Assembly: GCF_963855985.1 (NCBI RefSeq)
Contig: NC_087105.1
Span: forward strand, 2,110,501 to 2,174,500
Length of the DNA stretch: 64,000 nucleotides
Origin: Ostrinia nubilalis
Lineage: Eukaryota > Arthropoda > Insecta > Lepidoptera > Crambidae
Direction of reading: 5' to 3'
Position numbers and translations under genes: made by a program. Each line of letters opens with the position of its first letter. Positions within the stretch are counted from its first letter, which is position 1. The notes beneath the pieces are model-generated. The model searched no databases. It saw nothing but the letters and a program-made list of their open reading frames with translations, and had not been told where the DNA came from. This document shows positions 40,966 to 51,400 of this stretch, piece after piece.

Positions 40966-43900
40966 ATGGCTCACAACGTGGAGCCTATGGACATAGACAA
41001 TATTGAAAGTGACTTTGATAACAAGGAAAATAGCATTCATCACAGTAATGTTTACCCAAGGACCCCGTGCACGGAGAAAGGATATGAAGAGTTGGATGTG
41101 TCTGAATTAAATATGAAGCTAAGGTACTCCATAACGCCGGCCTCTTCTCCCATGTCCAAGAGTTACACTGCAAACTGTGTCGATAACCGTGGACTTGAAT
41201 CAGGTGATGATAATTTGAACCACAACTTAACCAGATCGCTTCACTCTGCTATTTCTAAAGATGTTTTGAACAAACCTGTGAAAACATTACCTTTGCAAAC
41301 TATTTCAACAGAGCAATATGTGGACAACAGCAGAAATGCTTCAGTACTTAGGCCTTTAGATACTACATCTGTTATTGAAAATAATGTCACCATCACTGTA
41401 TCGGAAAATAATGAAGTGGATGAAAATATGTCTTTTCCAAGTTCTTCCTCATCGACTGCTCAAACACCTGAAGCAATAACCCCTACGAAAGAGATTTCCA
41501 GAGATGATGGTGGTTCTCCTATTATGCGTGGCCTCAAAAGTGTTCTCAACATGTTCCGGTCATCGCAAAGTCCGATACCACCAGCTGACCATGCAGACAG
41601 TGCAGCAAGGCAGGTGTTAAGTCCTGCTGATATTTCTGGTGCCACTCCAGATTCCACAACTCAGTCGGCTTCTTCAGCGGTCTTGGCTTCAACACCAATA
41701 GACGCTAACAAACATAAAGAATGCAACTTATCAAAACGGTGCAGCCCACTCAAAGAAAGCCTCGTGTTCAATGAAGATTTGGAGAAAGAATTACTGTGGA
41801 AAGATGAGACAACAATACTTTTTAGTCACGAGAAAATACCTATTAGTAAGTTATTTTTTCAGCAAGGCCCATCCAATGTGAAAGAACCAGCAAAGCAAAA
41901 TGATGATGATTTTAATTCAACTGTAGAATATATGGATATATCTGCTAATGATTCCATGATTAAAAACAGAACAATCACAGACTTAGCGGAAGCTATGCAT
42001 GCCAATGAGTCTGATTGTGAATTTGTGGATTGCGAGACAACATTTACAAATGACAAAGCAAATTCTTATGTGACTGACCAAGCTGATATAAACATTGAAA
42101 GCAAGAATACATCGAAAATTGCAGTACTTTCATCAATAAATGCAGAAACTAACAATGAGCTTGCAGTGAAAATTGAACCATCTTCAGTTGTTGGTGAGTT
42201 GTCAACAGATTTGCAGAACCAGTTACCTAATGTAACAATACCTTTAAATGAAACTTTAAACATTCCTCAAGCTACAAGTGAAACTGAAGTAAAACATGAT
42301 TCAAACAATAGTATGATTAATGATGTAGATACTGTTAAACTAAACACTGTGAGTGAAGTAGAAAATTATGACAAGATAGAAACTGAAACTAAAACTGAAT
42401 CTCATATTACCTTACCTATTATTGAAACACCCACTTTACTTGCTGAATCTTCAACAGTTAACGAAGAAACTCAACCTGAAATCACTCAACAATTAGAGGT
42501 GAATATTGAATCTCCCACTGTGTCGTCAGGTACTGAAATCATACCTTCAAGTGTCAATATTCCTGCCTTGAATTTGTCTGAAAAACATGAACTTCAAAAC
42601 GAAACTATTGCTCATTCAATACCACAAAACATTGAAGTAGATGAAACAATCAAGAAAATCGAAAATGTTGCAGAGGTATTGGATATAAAAAACACAATTG
42701 GAGATGGCGATAAAGCTAGTGTTCCAGCTGGGAAAGCCATGGACACACTAGATGTGCCTGCTAATATTCCATTACCAGATGAAGAAGACATTGAGAATGA
42801 AAAATCTATTGGGACAATAATTTTAGTTGAAGAAGGGACAGTGCCATTTAGTGAAGACGTTAATAATAAAACTTTCACTGGACCAACACATTCTGATCAC
42901 GTTGAAAACATGCCAACTATCCCAGCCAAATCGATTGATACAAATAAAACAGTTAATGCGATTAATGATTTCGTTGCAATAGACACTGAAAATAAACCAG
43001 AAGAAATTGGATCTTCCGATACTAAGAATCTCAATAATGATAATGTTCCTGTAGAAATTAATTCAACCCAAGAAGATATAAAACCAGTTACAATTTTACC
43101 ACTTCCTGAACCAATGGATATCAATGAAAGTATTTGTTATGCGGGAGTGACTGAAGATATAAAACTGAACTTAGATAATACTATGAAACCTGTTTCAGAA
43201 GATAAAGCCGAAACTATTCAACTTGACTGTAAAACAGTCTTCGAAACGCCAAAAGATGTTATAAATCCTGAAATTATGGTCGAGAAAAATGAGATTCCTG
43301 CCACTGAAGTACACAATATGCCTAGTGTTGTTGATTGCTCTGACATCATAAAGGAAATCCCACATTTAGATCCATCTGAAATTAAAATTGAAGAGAATGT
43401 TAAGACAGATACTGTTGTGAATGAAGGGCAAGACCATGTTGAAGAATCCGAAAAACTCATTCCTACTATTAATGACCCTGCGGTTATTTCAGATGCTATT
43501 CAAGAAAATGTACTTGTTAGTGATGGCAAAGATGTTGAAATAAAAATTACTGAAAGTGAAACATTTTTGGAAAACCAGTTGAATTATGAAAAGGTATCTA
43601 CTGTAGAAGCTATCCCTAAGGATATTGAAGGCCTAGTGCTTGAATCTAACCTGGTGAATACCGAAAAAGAACCTATAGAACAAGCAAATACCTCGGAAGT
43701 AACTAAAATGGATGTCGAGATGCTTTCAATGGAAAATACACCAATTGACGTCATCAACAATATAGTTAACAAAGATGAAGAAATAGTTTTGTCTGAAAAC
43801 AATAGTCCTTATGTGTCATTAGTTGGTCAAATAGATAAAGTGCCAGAGCAACCAAACTTAGATGAAGTAAAAGATCCTTTCGCTACAAAAACAAAGGTAG

Positions 43901-46833
43901 TGATAACTCCACCATCCTCACCTGTCATTGTTTCTAAAGGGTACAACTTCAATTTTGATGAAATTGACGATCCGTTCGCTACTAAAACAAAAATCAGAAT
44001 GTCTCCAACACCTGACACACCAACAAGACCTGCAAATGAAGACATGACTTTCGACGAAAGACCTTCTCAAAGAGATATCAATAAGAATAGAAGGAAATCT
44101 CAACCTGAAAGAAAGAAACCAGTTATGCAAAAAAAGAAGATGAATTCCACTTTCTCTGGCTCTGTGGATATTCCTAAAACTAAACCTAACAATAAACTCG
44201 AAACCAAGCAAACAAACATGACTCCTGATAACAAAAACAAATCTAATGTAACAGAAAAACCGTTAGATATTACACTTCAAGAGTCAAGCCATATTGCTAA
44301 AGAAAAAAAGTCTGTAGACATCCGCGACGTAGATACTACTATGGACGTCAACGCTGGTGATAATAAGTCATCAGTAGAATCTCTAAATGCTACGTCGAAC
44401 GAGACAAAATATACATCGTCATCTGAGCAGTCAACTTACTATTCAGCTGGAACTTCATCAAGTGAAGGAACTATGACCAAAAACGTATTTAATTTACCTG
44501 AAATTGACGACATGAACTTCAATCCATTTGTAACCAAATCCAAAATGCGCCAGTCGCCACCTCCAAGTTTGAATTCGACTGCTATCCAGGATGCTACACT
44601 AGATCTTCCTAGCGCCGTCGATAATCAATCAACAGTTAAATCCGACTCTACTTTTACTGAAAGTCCGTTTGAAACAAAATCTAAAATGCGGCAGTCACCC
44701 TCACCAAGTTTAGACACAACAGAGAATTTGAATGCTACACAGAATCTTCCTAAATCCATTGATATTACATCAAATTTCAAATCCGACGCTACTTTCACTG
44801 AAAATCCTTTTGAAACGAAATGTAAAATGCGTCAATCACCTCCACCAGGCTTGGATGTGACTGCAAACCTCAATGTTACACAGGACCTTCCTAAATCCAC
44901 TGACGTTGCATCAAATTTCAAATCCGACGCTACTTTTACTAAAAATCCGTTTGAAACAAGATCCAAAATGCGTAATACACCCCCGCCAAGCTTAAACGCG
45001 ACTACAACCCTGAATGCTACACAAGATCTTCCTAATGCCTCTGAAACATCAATGTTAAAATCAGATGCTACTTTTACTGAAAATCCGTTTGAAACAAAAT
45101 CGAAGATGCGTAATACACCCCCACCAAGCTTAAACGCGACTACAACCTTGAATTCCACACAAGATCTTCCTAATGCCTCTGAAACATCAATGTTAAAATC
45201 AGACGCTACTTTTACTGAAAATCCGTTTGAAACAAAATCGAAGATGCGCCAATCACCTTCACCAAGCAATACAACTATGGCGCTGGATATTACACAAGAA
45301 CTTTCCAGTCACTATGACACATCTTTGAAATTAAAAGCGGATGCTACTATCACAGAATTTAATACAGATGAAAAAGATGCAAATACTAGTAATACAAGCT
45401 GCTCTTCGAAAGCAACAGATGAAAAAGATCTTACTGTCAGAGAAGTTCACACTGAGGACGAAGATACGATAGAGGGGCCTTTCCTAGAAGCCGAAGACTT
45501 AAACACTGATGATAAAATGTCCGACTTTGATGGCGAAGATGTCGATATGATGCAGTTCTCAGAATTACCCGCGCAGGGTGCCGAAGATAATGCTGATGCT
45601 GGCGAGCTATTCATTGACGCAGAGGCTTTCGAATTCTTGCTTAACCAAAACAAGAGCAATGTAGTTGCGGACAGTGGAAAAGAAAGCTTATTCTTAAAAT
45701 TCGATCCTTTGTTTGCGAAGAGAATGTCCACGGATGGTGTTTTGGCTGCCTTAAACAAAAAGAGACAAAGTACTCCTAAAAAGATGACCACAGCCATGAA
45801 AATTGAGACCACATTTGATAAATCTATTGCCGGACCATCAACTTTGAATGTAACACAAGAAGTAGCTAATAAAACCACAAATGAAGATAGCACAGATGAC
45901 TTCAATGTAACTGTATCCAAACCGATGATGGTAGTCACACCGGCTGTGAATCCTATCGTTACGCCAAGAAATAAGATCCTAACTCCCCCAAGCTCAAACA
46001 GGCGTTCTATTACATTCACTTCTCCTGCCATTGCTGTTATTGATAGACTTCTCTCGTTGAGTGCCAACAATTCTCTGGTCGGGCACGATACGACAGTCTC
46101 CCACGTCAGTAGGGAACAGACGGAAGCTGATCTGGCTCTCACGCAGCTCAGAGAATTGCTTGCTGAAAAGGAAATAAATGTTTACAATTTGAGAACCGAG
46201 AGCAAAGAGCTAAAGGATCGACTGTCGACTATGGAATCTCAAATGAGAATGCTAGAGTCGGAGAGTCAAGATCGATTGAAAAAGATCAATGATTTGAACG
46301 AGAAGCTTTCTGAAAAGACTAAAATCAATAAGAGTATGGCGGCTGTAGTTGAAGAATATGAGAGAACGATTGCGAGCTTGATAGCAGAAACCGAGCAAGA
46401 CAAGAAGCGAAATAACGAAGAAAGAATTAGACTTATAAAAGAGAGAGACGAACAAACGGCTCATTTAGCGAGTATGGAAGTCTCGTTTAGTGACTTGCAC
46501 AGCAAATACGAGAAAAGCAAGCAGATCATTCTGACTTGCAAGGCGAATGAAGACTCTTACAAGAAATCTATCAAAGAATTCGAGGAGAATCTAAATAAAA
46601 TGCAGTCCAACTACGAGCTATTGAAACAGCATGCGACATCCAAACTGAATCACGCCAACTCGGAGTTGGAAAAGATGAACCGTACGCACGAGGCGGATGT
46701 TCTAAAGTTGAATGCCATGATCAAGCGAAAGGATCTCCACATAACGTCCTTGGAGGAGACTCTAGCGCAGAAAACCAAAGCCAACGAGGAGCTGACCGCG
46801 ATATGCGATGAACTCATCAACAAAGTCGGCTGA
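40966..46833 (+). CDS. tacc: TACC family protein (transforming acidic coiled-coil), single coding exon
   Basis: A 1955-residue acidic protein. The last ~235 residues (from about 1720) are a long coiled coil beginning ALTQLRELLAEKEINVYNL and ending EELTAICDELINKVG. This is the TACC domain, which binds XMAP215/Msps and supports centrosomal microtubules. Eight SDP-type motifs occur: DPFATKTK at residues 970 and 1002, then NPF(V/E)TKSKMR-type repeats at 1186, 1233, 1280, 1327, 1373 and 1419 with a 46-47-residue period. The N-terminus has a KEN sequence (DNKENS) that could be a degradation signal (inference). The start is the first ATG (context GCGATGG); an in-frame TAG lies 31 nt upstream. A likely acceptor at 40857 begins the exon. 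The CDS has no intron over 5.9 kb, which is unusual for the family. The 3' UTR continues to about 47930. Confidence 0.9.
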   Translation: MAHNVEPMDIDNIESDFDNKENSIHHSNVYPRTPCTEKGYEELDVSELNMKLRYSITPASSPMSKSYTANCVDNRGLESGDDNLNHNLTRSLHSAISKDVLNKPVKTLPLQTISTEQYVDNSRNASVLRPLDTTSVIENNVTITVSENNEVDENMSFPSSSSSTAQTPEAITPTKEISRDDGGSPIMRGLKSVLNMFRSSQSPIPPADHADSAARQVLSPADISGATPDSTTQSASSAVLASTPIDANKHKECNLSKRCSPLKESLVFNEDLEKELLWKDETTILFSHEKIPISKLFFQQGPSNVKEPAKQNDDDFNSTVEYMDISANDSMIKNRTITDLAEAMHANESDCEFVDCETTFTNDKANSYVTDQADINIESKNTSKIAVLSSINAETNNELAVKIEPSSVVGELSTDLQNQLPNVTIPLNETLNIPQATSETEVKHDSNNSMINDVDTVKLNTVSEVENYDKIETETKTESHITLPIIETPTLLAESSTVNEETQPEITQQLEVNIESPTVSSGTEIIPSSVNIPALNLSEKHELQNETIAHSIPQNIEVDETIKKIENVAEVLDIKNTIGDGDKASVPAGKAMDTLDVPANIPLPDEEDIENEKSIGTIILVEEGTVPFSEDVNNKTFTGPTHSDHVENMPTIPAKSIDTNKTVNAINDFVAIDTENKPEEIGSSDTKNLNNDNVPVEINSTQEDIKPVTILPLPEPMDINESICYAGVTEDIKLNLDNTMKPVSEDKAETIQLDCKTVFETPKDVINPEIMVEKNEIPATEVHNMPSVVDCSDIIKEIPHLDPSEIKIEENVKTDTVVNEGQDHVEESEKLIPTINDPAVISDAIQENVLVSDGKDVEIKITESETFLENQLNYEKVSTVEAIPKDIEGLVLESNLVNTEKEPIEQANTSEVTKMDVEMLSMENTPIDVINNIVNKDEEIVLSENNSPYVSLVGQIDKVPEQPNLDEVKDPFATKTKVVITPPSSPVIVSKGYNFNFDEIDDPFATKTKIRMSPTPDTPTRPANEDMTFDERPSQRDINKNRRKSQPERKKPVMQKKKMNSTFSGSVDIPKTKPNNKLETKQTNMTPDNKNKSNVTEKPLDITLQESSHIAKEKKSVDIRDVDTTMDVNAGDNKSSVESLNATSNETKYTSSSEQSTYYSAGTSSSEGTMTKNVFNLPEIDDMNFNPFVTKSKMRQSPPPSLNSTAIQDATLDLPSAVDNQSTVKSDSTFTESPFETKSKMRQSPSPSLDTTENLNATQNLPKSIDITSNFKSDATFTENPFETKCKMRQSPPPGLDVTANLNVTQDLPKSTDVASNFKSDATFTKNPFETRSKMRNTPPPSLNATTTLNATQDLPNASETSMLKSDATFTENPFETKSKMRNTPPPSLNATTTLNSTQDLPNASETSMLKSDATFTENPFETKSKMRQSPSPSNTTMALDITQELSSHYDTSLKLKADATITEFNTDEKDANTSNTSCSSKATDEKDLTVREVHTEDEDTIEGPFLEAEDLNTDDKMSDFDGEDVDMMQFSELPAQGAEDNADAGELFIDAEAFEFLLNQNKSNVVADSGKESLFLKFDPLFAKRMSTDGVLAALNKKRQSTPKKMTTAMKIETTFDKSIAGPSTLNVTQEVANKTTNEDSTDDFNVTVSKPMMVVTPAVNPIVTPRNKILTPPSSNRRSITFTSPAIAVIDRLLSLSANNSLVGHDTTVSHVSREQTEADLALTQLRELLAEKEINVYNLRTESKELKDRLSTMESQMRMLESESQDRLKKINDLNEKLSEKTKINKSMAAVVEEYERTIASLIAETEQDKKRNNEERIRLIKERDEQTAHLASMEVSFSDLHSKYEKSKQIILTCKANEDSYKKSIKEFEENLNKMQSNYELLKQHATSKLNHANSELEKMNRTHEADVLKLNAMIKRKDLHITSLEETLAQKTKANEELTAICDELINKVG
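44521..45270 (+). repeat. In-frame minisatellite in TACC: six tandem SDP-type units of 141/138 bp
   Basis: Unit starts at 44521, 44662, 44803, 44944, 45082 and 45220 (141, 141, 141, 138, 138 bp). Each encodes (N/S)PF(E/V)TKSKMR followed by (Q/N)(S/T)P(P/S)P, a NATQDLP-like segment, and a KSD(A/S)TFT end. Units 4 and 5 are nearly identical in DNA, so the last expansion was recent. Confidence 0.9.
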
Positions 46834-47940
46834 ACTAATTTTAGGCGTATCTAAACATTTACTTTGTTTTATAGTGTCTGTGATCTAGACTGATATTTCT
46901 GGGCTTGTTGCTTGTGCGCTTATCTGTTGATAAGTACATTAAGTCCCAACGAGCCACTGTAATATGTGCCAAATCACCAAGTGCCTAATTAAATTATTCC
47001 TGTTTGTAATTGAAGACTGCTAATTGTGATAGAAACTCGAATGTCGTAAAATAATTTTACAAGTTGTCATTTGTCTACTCGTTGATATCGATGTCGGTCG
47101 AAATTTCGTATTAATACACATTTAATTATTACACATTATTAATTATGCCGGACATAATTTTAATGTGTGAATACAGTGCTCATTCGTTTTACACTCAGGC
47201 CTCAGCCATACTTACAGTCTTAGAATTGTTCATAGAATGTATATTTTCATGATAAACTGTTGTATATTAAAAAGGAATGCATAGTACATATTTATTTTGT
47301 CAGAAATGGTTATACAGTTTTTAAATATTTTTTGGATCATGTTATTTGACATTATGTGGAATATTTTTGTAGATAATTATTCAAAAATGGTATGTTGTCC
47401 TCATAGTTGTAATTTTAGATATTAGATTTTTAGATTGTAATTTTTTTAACACAAAATATCGTCTGTGTAACTCAAGTACACTAGTCGGAGCGATTTCTAA
47501 AATGTTAAAGGTTCAATCGCCGGCAGGTCAACATACGACAAAACGAGGATATACTTTTGTTTTGCCCAATATAGAAAATTCACATTTTGTAATACGTTGA
47601 TGTGCTGGATTCTATACTTGTTGTGGCCTAAACATTGTCACTAAATATCCTCTACTTTCCCAAATTTTGACGATGTAGGTAAACTTAGAATATTTTTTTC
47701 TCACATACGAACTATCCATCTCATTGACAATGTATCTCATTTTCCCACACTTTTAAGATTTTTTTATGTCTCATTTTTGAAATGCATAGAATTCTTTGAC
47801 CAACAGTAAATTTTAAATTTTTGAGGACGATTTTTTTACGTTGTTTAATCAAGGCACATGTTTAGCACACTATTTTTGTACCATATAGACATTACTTAAT
47901 TACTACTTATTTTAGTTATTAAAGTTGACATTTCTCAAAT
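46834..47940 (+). other. TACC 3' UTR
   Basis: AT-rich, non-coding, no repeats seen. The best poly(A) candidate is ATTAAA at 47918-47923. Many ATTTA-like and TGTANATA-like words could affect mRNA stability, but this is not testable here. Confidence 0.5.
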
Positions 47941-48415
47941 AATCTTTTTATTTCTACTCTAGTCTAATTAACTACATGACTTTATTACTGTTCAAACTAA
48001 CCCAGAAGTCTCCGCATTGCATTCCGTTTGTTATGGCGTTGTTTATCTATTTCAAGCTTCCTTTCTTTTGTTTGCATTTCTGAAAATAGACGCATAGAAT
48101 CGTCTGAACGATAGTCGATTGTAAAACCGAAGATATATAGGTAGCTGGGGCTGTGCCACTCTGTACCATGGGTGCAAGAAAAAAAACGATTTCCAAGGGT
48201 GAACGAACTCCCACTGAATGGGGGACAAGCGAAGGCACACCATCCACACCATGCCTTTATGGGAGCGGGACTATTCTGTGGAGAGTTGCAGCCGAGGCGG
48301 CCGGCGTTGTGTCCACGTGGTTGCCATGGGGACCAGTGACAAACATTGTCAGACATTTACTGTCAACACCAGTAGTGAAAAGACGATTATTTGCGTGTCT
48401 GAATATGCTCGAGGG

Positions 48416-51400
48416 ATGTATGACGAGACCGTGACGGTTTTGAACTCGCGCGAGATCGAGAGCCCCGAGAATTCTGACGAGGAGGTGGTGGTGAGGAGCG
48501 CCATGTCGAAGTTCAACCCTCCGGTGCGGCACACCGCGAGGCACGACTTCGATTCTGATAGCGATTCTGACTCGGAGCCCGAGAAGTTCTTGAGTAACTT
48601 ATCTGGAGAGGATGAGGTGAGTTGGAACCTAAATAAATAAATAAATAAAAAATGTATTTATTGCCTTCGAACCATTAGACAGTTGACAATCCTTTATTCT
48701 TTTAAGTTTAGTCTCAGTAAGGTAATAATTATTACCATTTTTTATTCCTTGTAAACCTATCTATGCGGTCAGCGCGAGTGGTCACACGCGTGTGGTCGGT
48801 GTTATTAATTTATTGCGGCTATATCCGATGCAAGTACCGCAATCAATAAATAACGGCTTTGCCAATCCAACTGTAAAAATAAGGTCAAGGTAGGATAGTT
48901 ATTTTGGAGTAACGAGTATCCATTACCATTAGCCTGTAATTTTTGATAAAACAATTTGTAACTTTTTTGAAGGTATCTAATATCAGAATAAAAACCGTTG
49001 TATTTATACTACTTTTGAAGGGTAGTCTGGCCTGGTGGTTTGCATAGTTAGCGGACTACATAACGTCAGTTCAATAGTCCAGAGTTCGAATCTTGTTAAG
49101 GGCAAAGGGGAGGGAGAGTGTGATGAGCGGAGCGTTTGTGTCAGAGTCAAAATACCTACCTAAATACAGGGTGTCCCAAAAACAATGGATAACCCTGTAA
49201 CCATTGATAGGCCTCGCCATGGTCTCCCTAACGTCCAATTTTGACCCCAGTAAAAATATCACCGTTTTCAAGATTTTAAAGATTTAGGCATTTTTAGAAA
49301 ATTTCCACCTGCGATCACTTTTTCTCATGCCATTTCTACAAATGAGGATATTTTTCAATCTAGTTTTTTTTCCTTATCACAAAGGATAGTTGGGCTATCA
49401 GAAGAAATTATTAAAGTTCAACAAATTAGTTTAAAAGTATGAAAATTTTAAGAAATTGCAGAGAAGAAGGAAAAATTAATTCATTGTCTTGCACTTTTGA
49501 TCAGCCATCGTGTAAAAAAAATGTAGGAAGACCATCGTGCCCATTATCTTAAAAACTTCCTTGGTTAATTGAGATTCTAAAAAGATATCACAAGCCTAAT
49601 ATGTATTCTGAATAATTTTTATCTATGGCTACTTGAATTGCAACTAGTATGAAAACTGCAAAAATGAGTTTTTCTCGTAATAGTTAGGTAAACTACATTA
49701 GTAGGTGCACTAAACGATGGAGTTGATTTCTGCCTGTCTCGACACTTGATGGATGCTGACAGTCGCCCACTTTCACTGTGCTCGACACCTACCCATTATG
49801 AGGGATCCATTTCAATATCAATTATCGCATACAAATTCCTTGTTTAATGGCACATAACTAATGATTTTGTTGACGAACGGTAGGTAGATATAAATTACTT
49901 TGTTGTCATGTAATCGATGCTCTTGTTTAGTCTCCAGAAAGAAAACCTGACCTGAAACCAGATAAAGTTCTAGAAGTAAAGAAGCAAGCTTCAGTTGAGA
50001 GCACTGGAAGACCCAAACTAACTCAACCGGCTAAAACTACGGACTCTTCTAATTCTGGTAAGGTTTTGTACATTATTTACTAGCTCTATGCATACCTAAT
50101 ATAGTCTAGAACAGCTCTTTAATGATACTTTCTTGTACCTATTGAATAGAAATGTAACGAGACCGCGACTGCATCAAATTAAATTCAAGCACACCAATGA
50201 CGTTCAATTCTGAATACATTAAATGAATTCGAAAATGTATTTTTTTAGTTATTGGCTACTCTAAATAATACAAAGTACGATCGCTTTTATAATATTTGGC
50301 AGGCAAGGCCAGAGTATTATTTATAATAGTTAAGATTTACAACATTTACACATTTTAGAATTAACATTTCAAATGCAACTGCCGAGTTCGAGTTAATATT
50401 TTCAGTTTGTGATGAACAAACTTAAAATTAAAATTGAAATCTATTGGAACTGCAGCAGTTTGCATTTTAAACGGCAATAAAACGCAGGTGAAAGTGAGAG
50501 CTTTCTAAGAGCTGTACAGCAGTTACTATTTCTATAAAAGTACTTACTGAGGTTAAGGCAATTTTAATTGCCTGTCGTCTATGGCTGAAAAATGGAGTCG
50601 CAATTTAATTGTGTAAAGCTAAAAAACGACGTGCTAAATCCGTTAATAAATTACGGTATCGTGAGCTTTAGACAAAAAAAAGTCGACCAATAGCAGTTCT
50701 AAACAATAAATATTATCCACGTATTATTATCCAATCGACTGGCCTAGCAACGAGCGGTAATTCAATAAATTAATTTCACTTTCAGAATCGGACAGCGGAG
50801 ATGTGGAAGAAGAAAAAGTGGAGCCCGCGCTTGGTAGCGGTCGCAAGCGCGGCGGCGCGGGTGTGGTCATCCCAGCAGAGGGCGCTTATGACCCCAAGCA
50901 TTTCCAGGACCTGAAGGTGCCTCCGGACATGGAGAATATATTCCAGTACATCATGAAGTAAGTGTAATTTATATAGAAAATAGGCACGGACGATAGCTAA
51001 TCAAGTTTTAACAGTAGGCGTTTTAATGAAGTTGAATAGGGGCGATTTTGCATTAAAAATGTGTAGCCTGATGTGCTGTCGACTGTATCTATCTATACCC
51101 CTGTGGTAGGTATGTAAGGTAAATATCTGTAATATTTACTTATCAAATACCTATGTTTTCCTTATGTCGACTATATTCGTTCCCCTTATTCATACCAGGA
51201 ACTAGGAACGTATAAATTTTCTAACACAACTTTACGGATGCATTTGAAAATACTCTATTTTTGGAACATTCCGGCTCGAAGGACCATCGTTTTGTAAAAT
51301 AACAAACATTCAAAGTTATGTCGACAAATGAAAGGAAGCGAAGACAGTTGTAATAACAATCCATCTGTTAATAGCTGACTATCACGAATTGTTTCCATTT

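Noticed and set aside
44832..46142. Long minus-strand open frames opposite TACC
   Set aside because: Shadows of the coding repeats and the coiled-coil region; the plus-strand product is clear.
47997..48356. Minus-strand gene ending in NKRNAMRRLLG with an AATAAA just downstream
   Set aside because: No recognisable domain, no upstream exons, and it overlaps the IFT46 5' region. The AATAAA is common in AT-rich DNA.
48218..48415. N-terminal extension of IFT46 from an upstream ATG
   Set aside because: In frame and open, but the residues are Cys/His/Arg-rich and unlike the acidic start of the family. Kept only as an alternative.
49166..49260. TACAGGGTGTCCCAAAA...ACCCTGTA as a MITE
   Set aside because: Only about 9 bp of inverted ends 35 bp apart, with no second copy in the window. 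Could be the end of an element, but not supportable.
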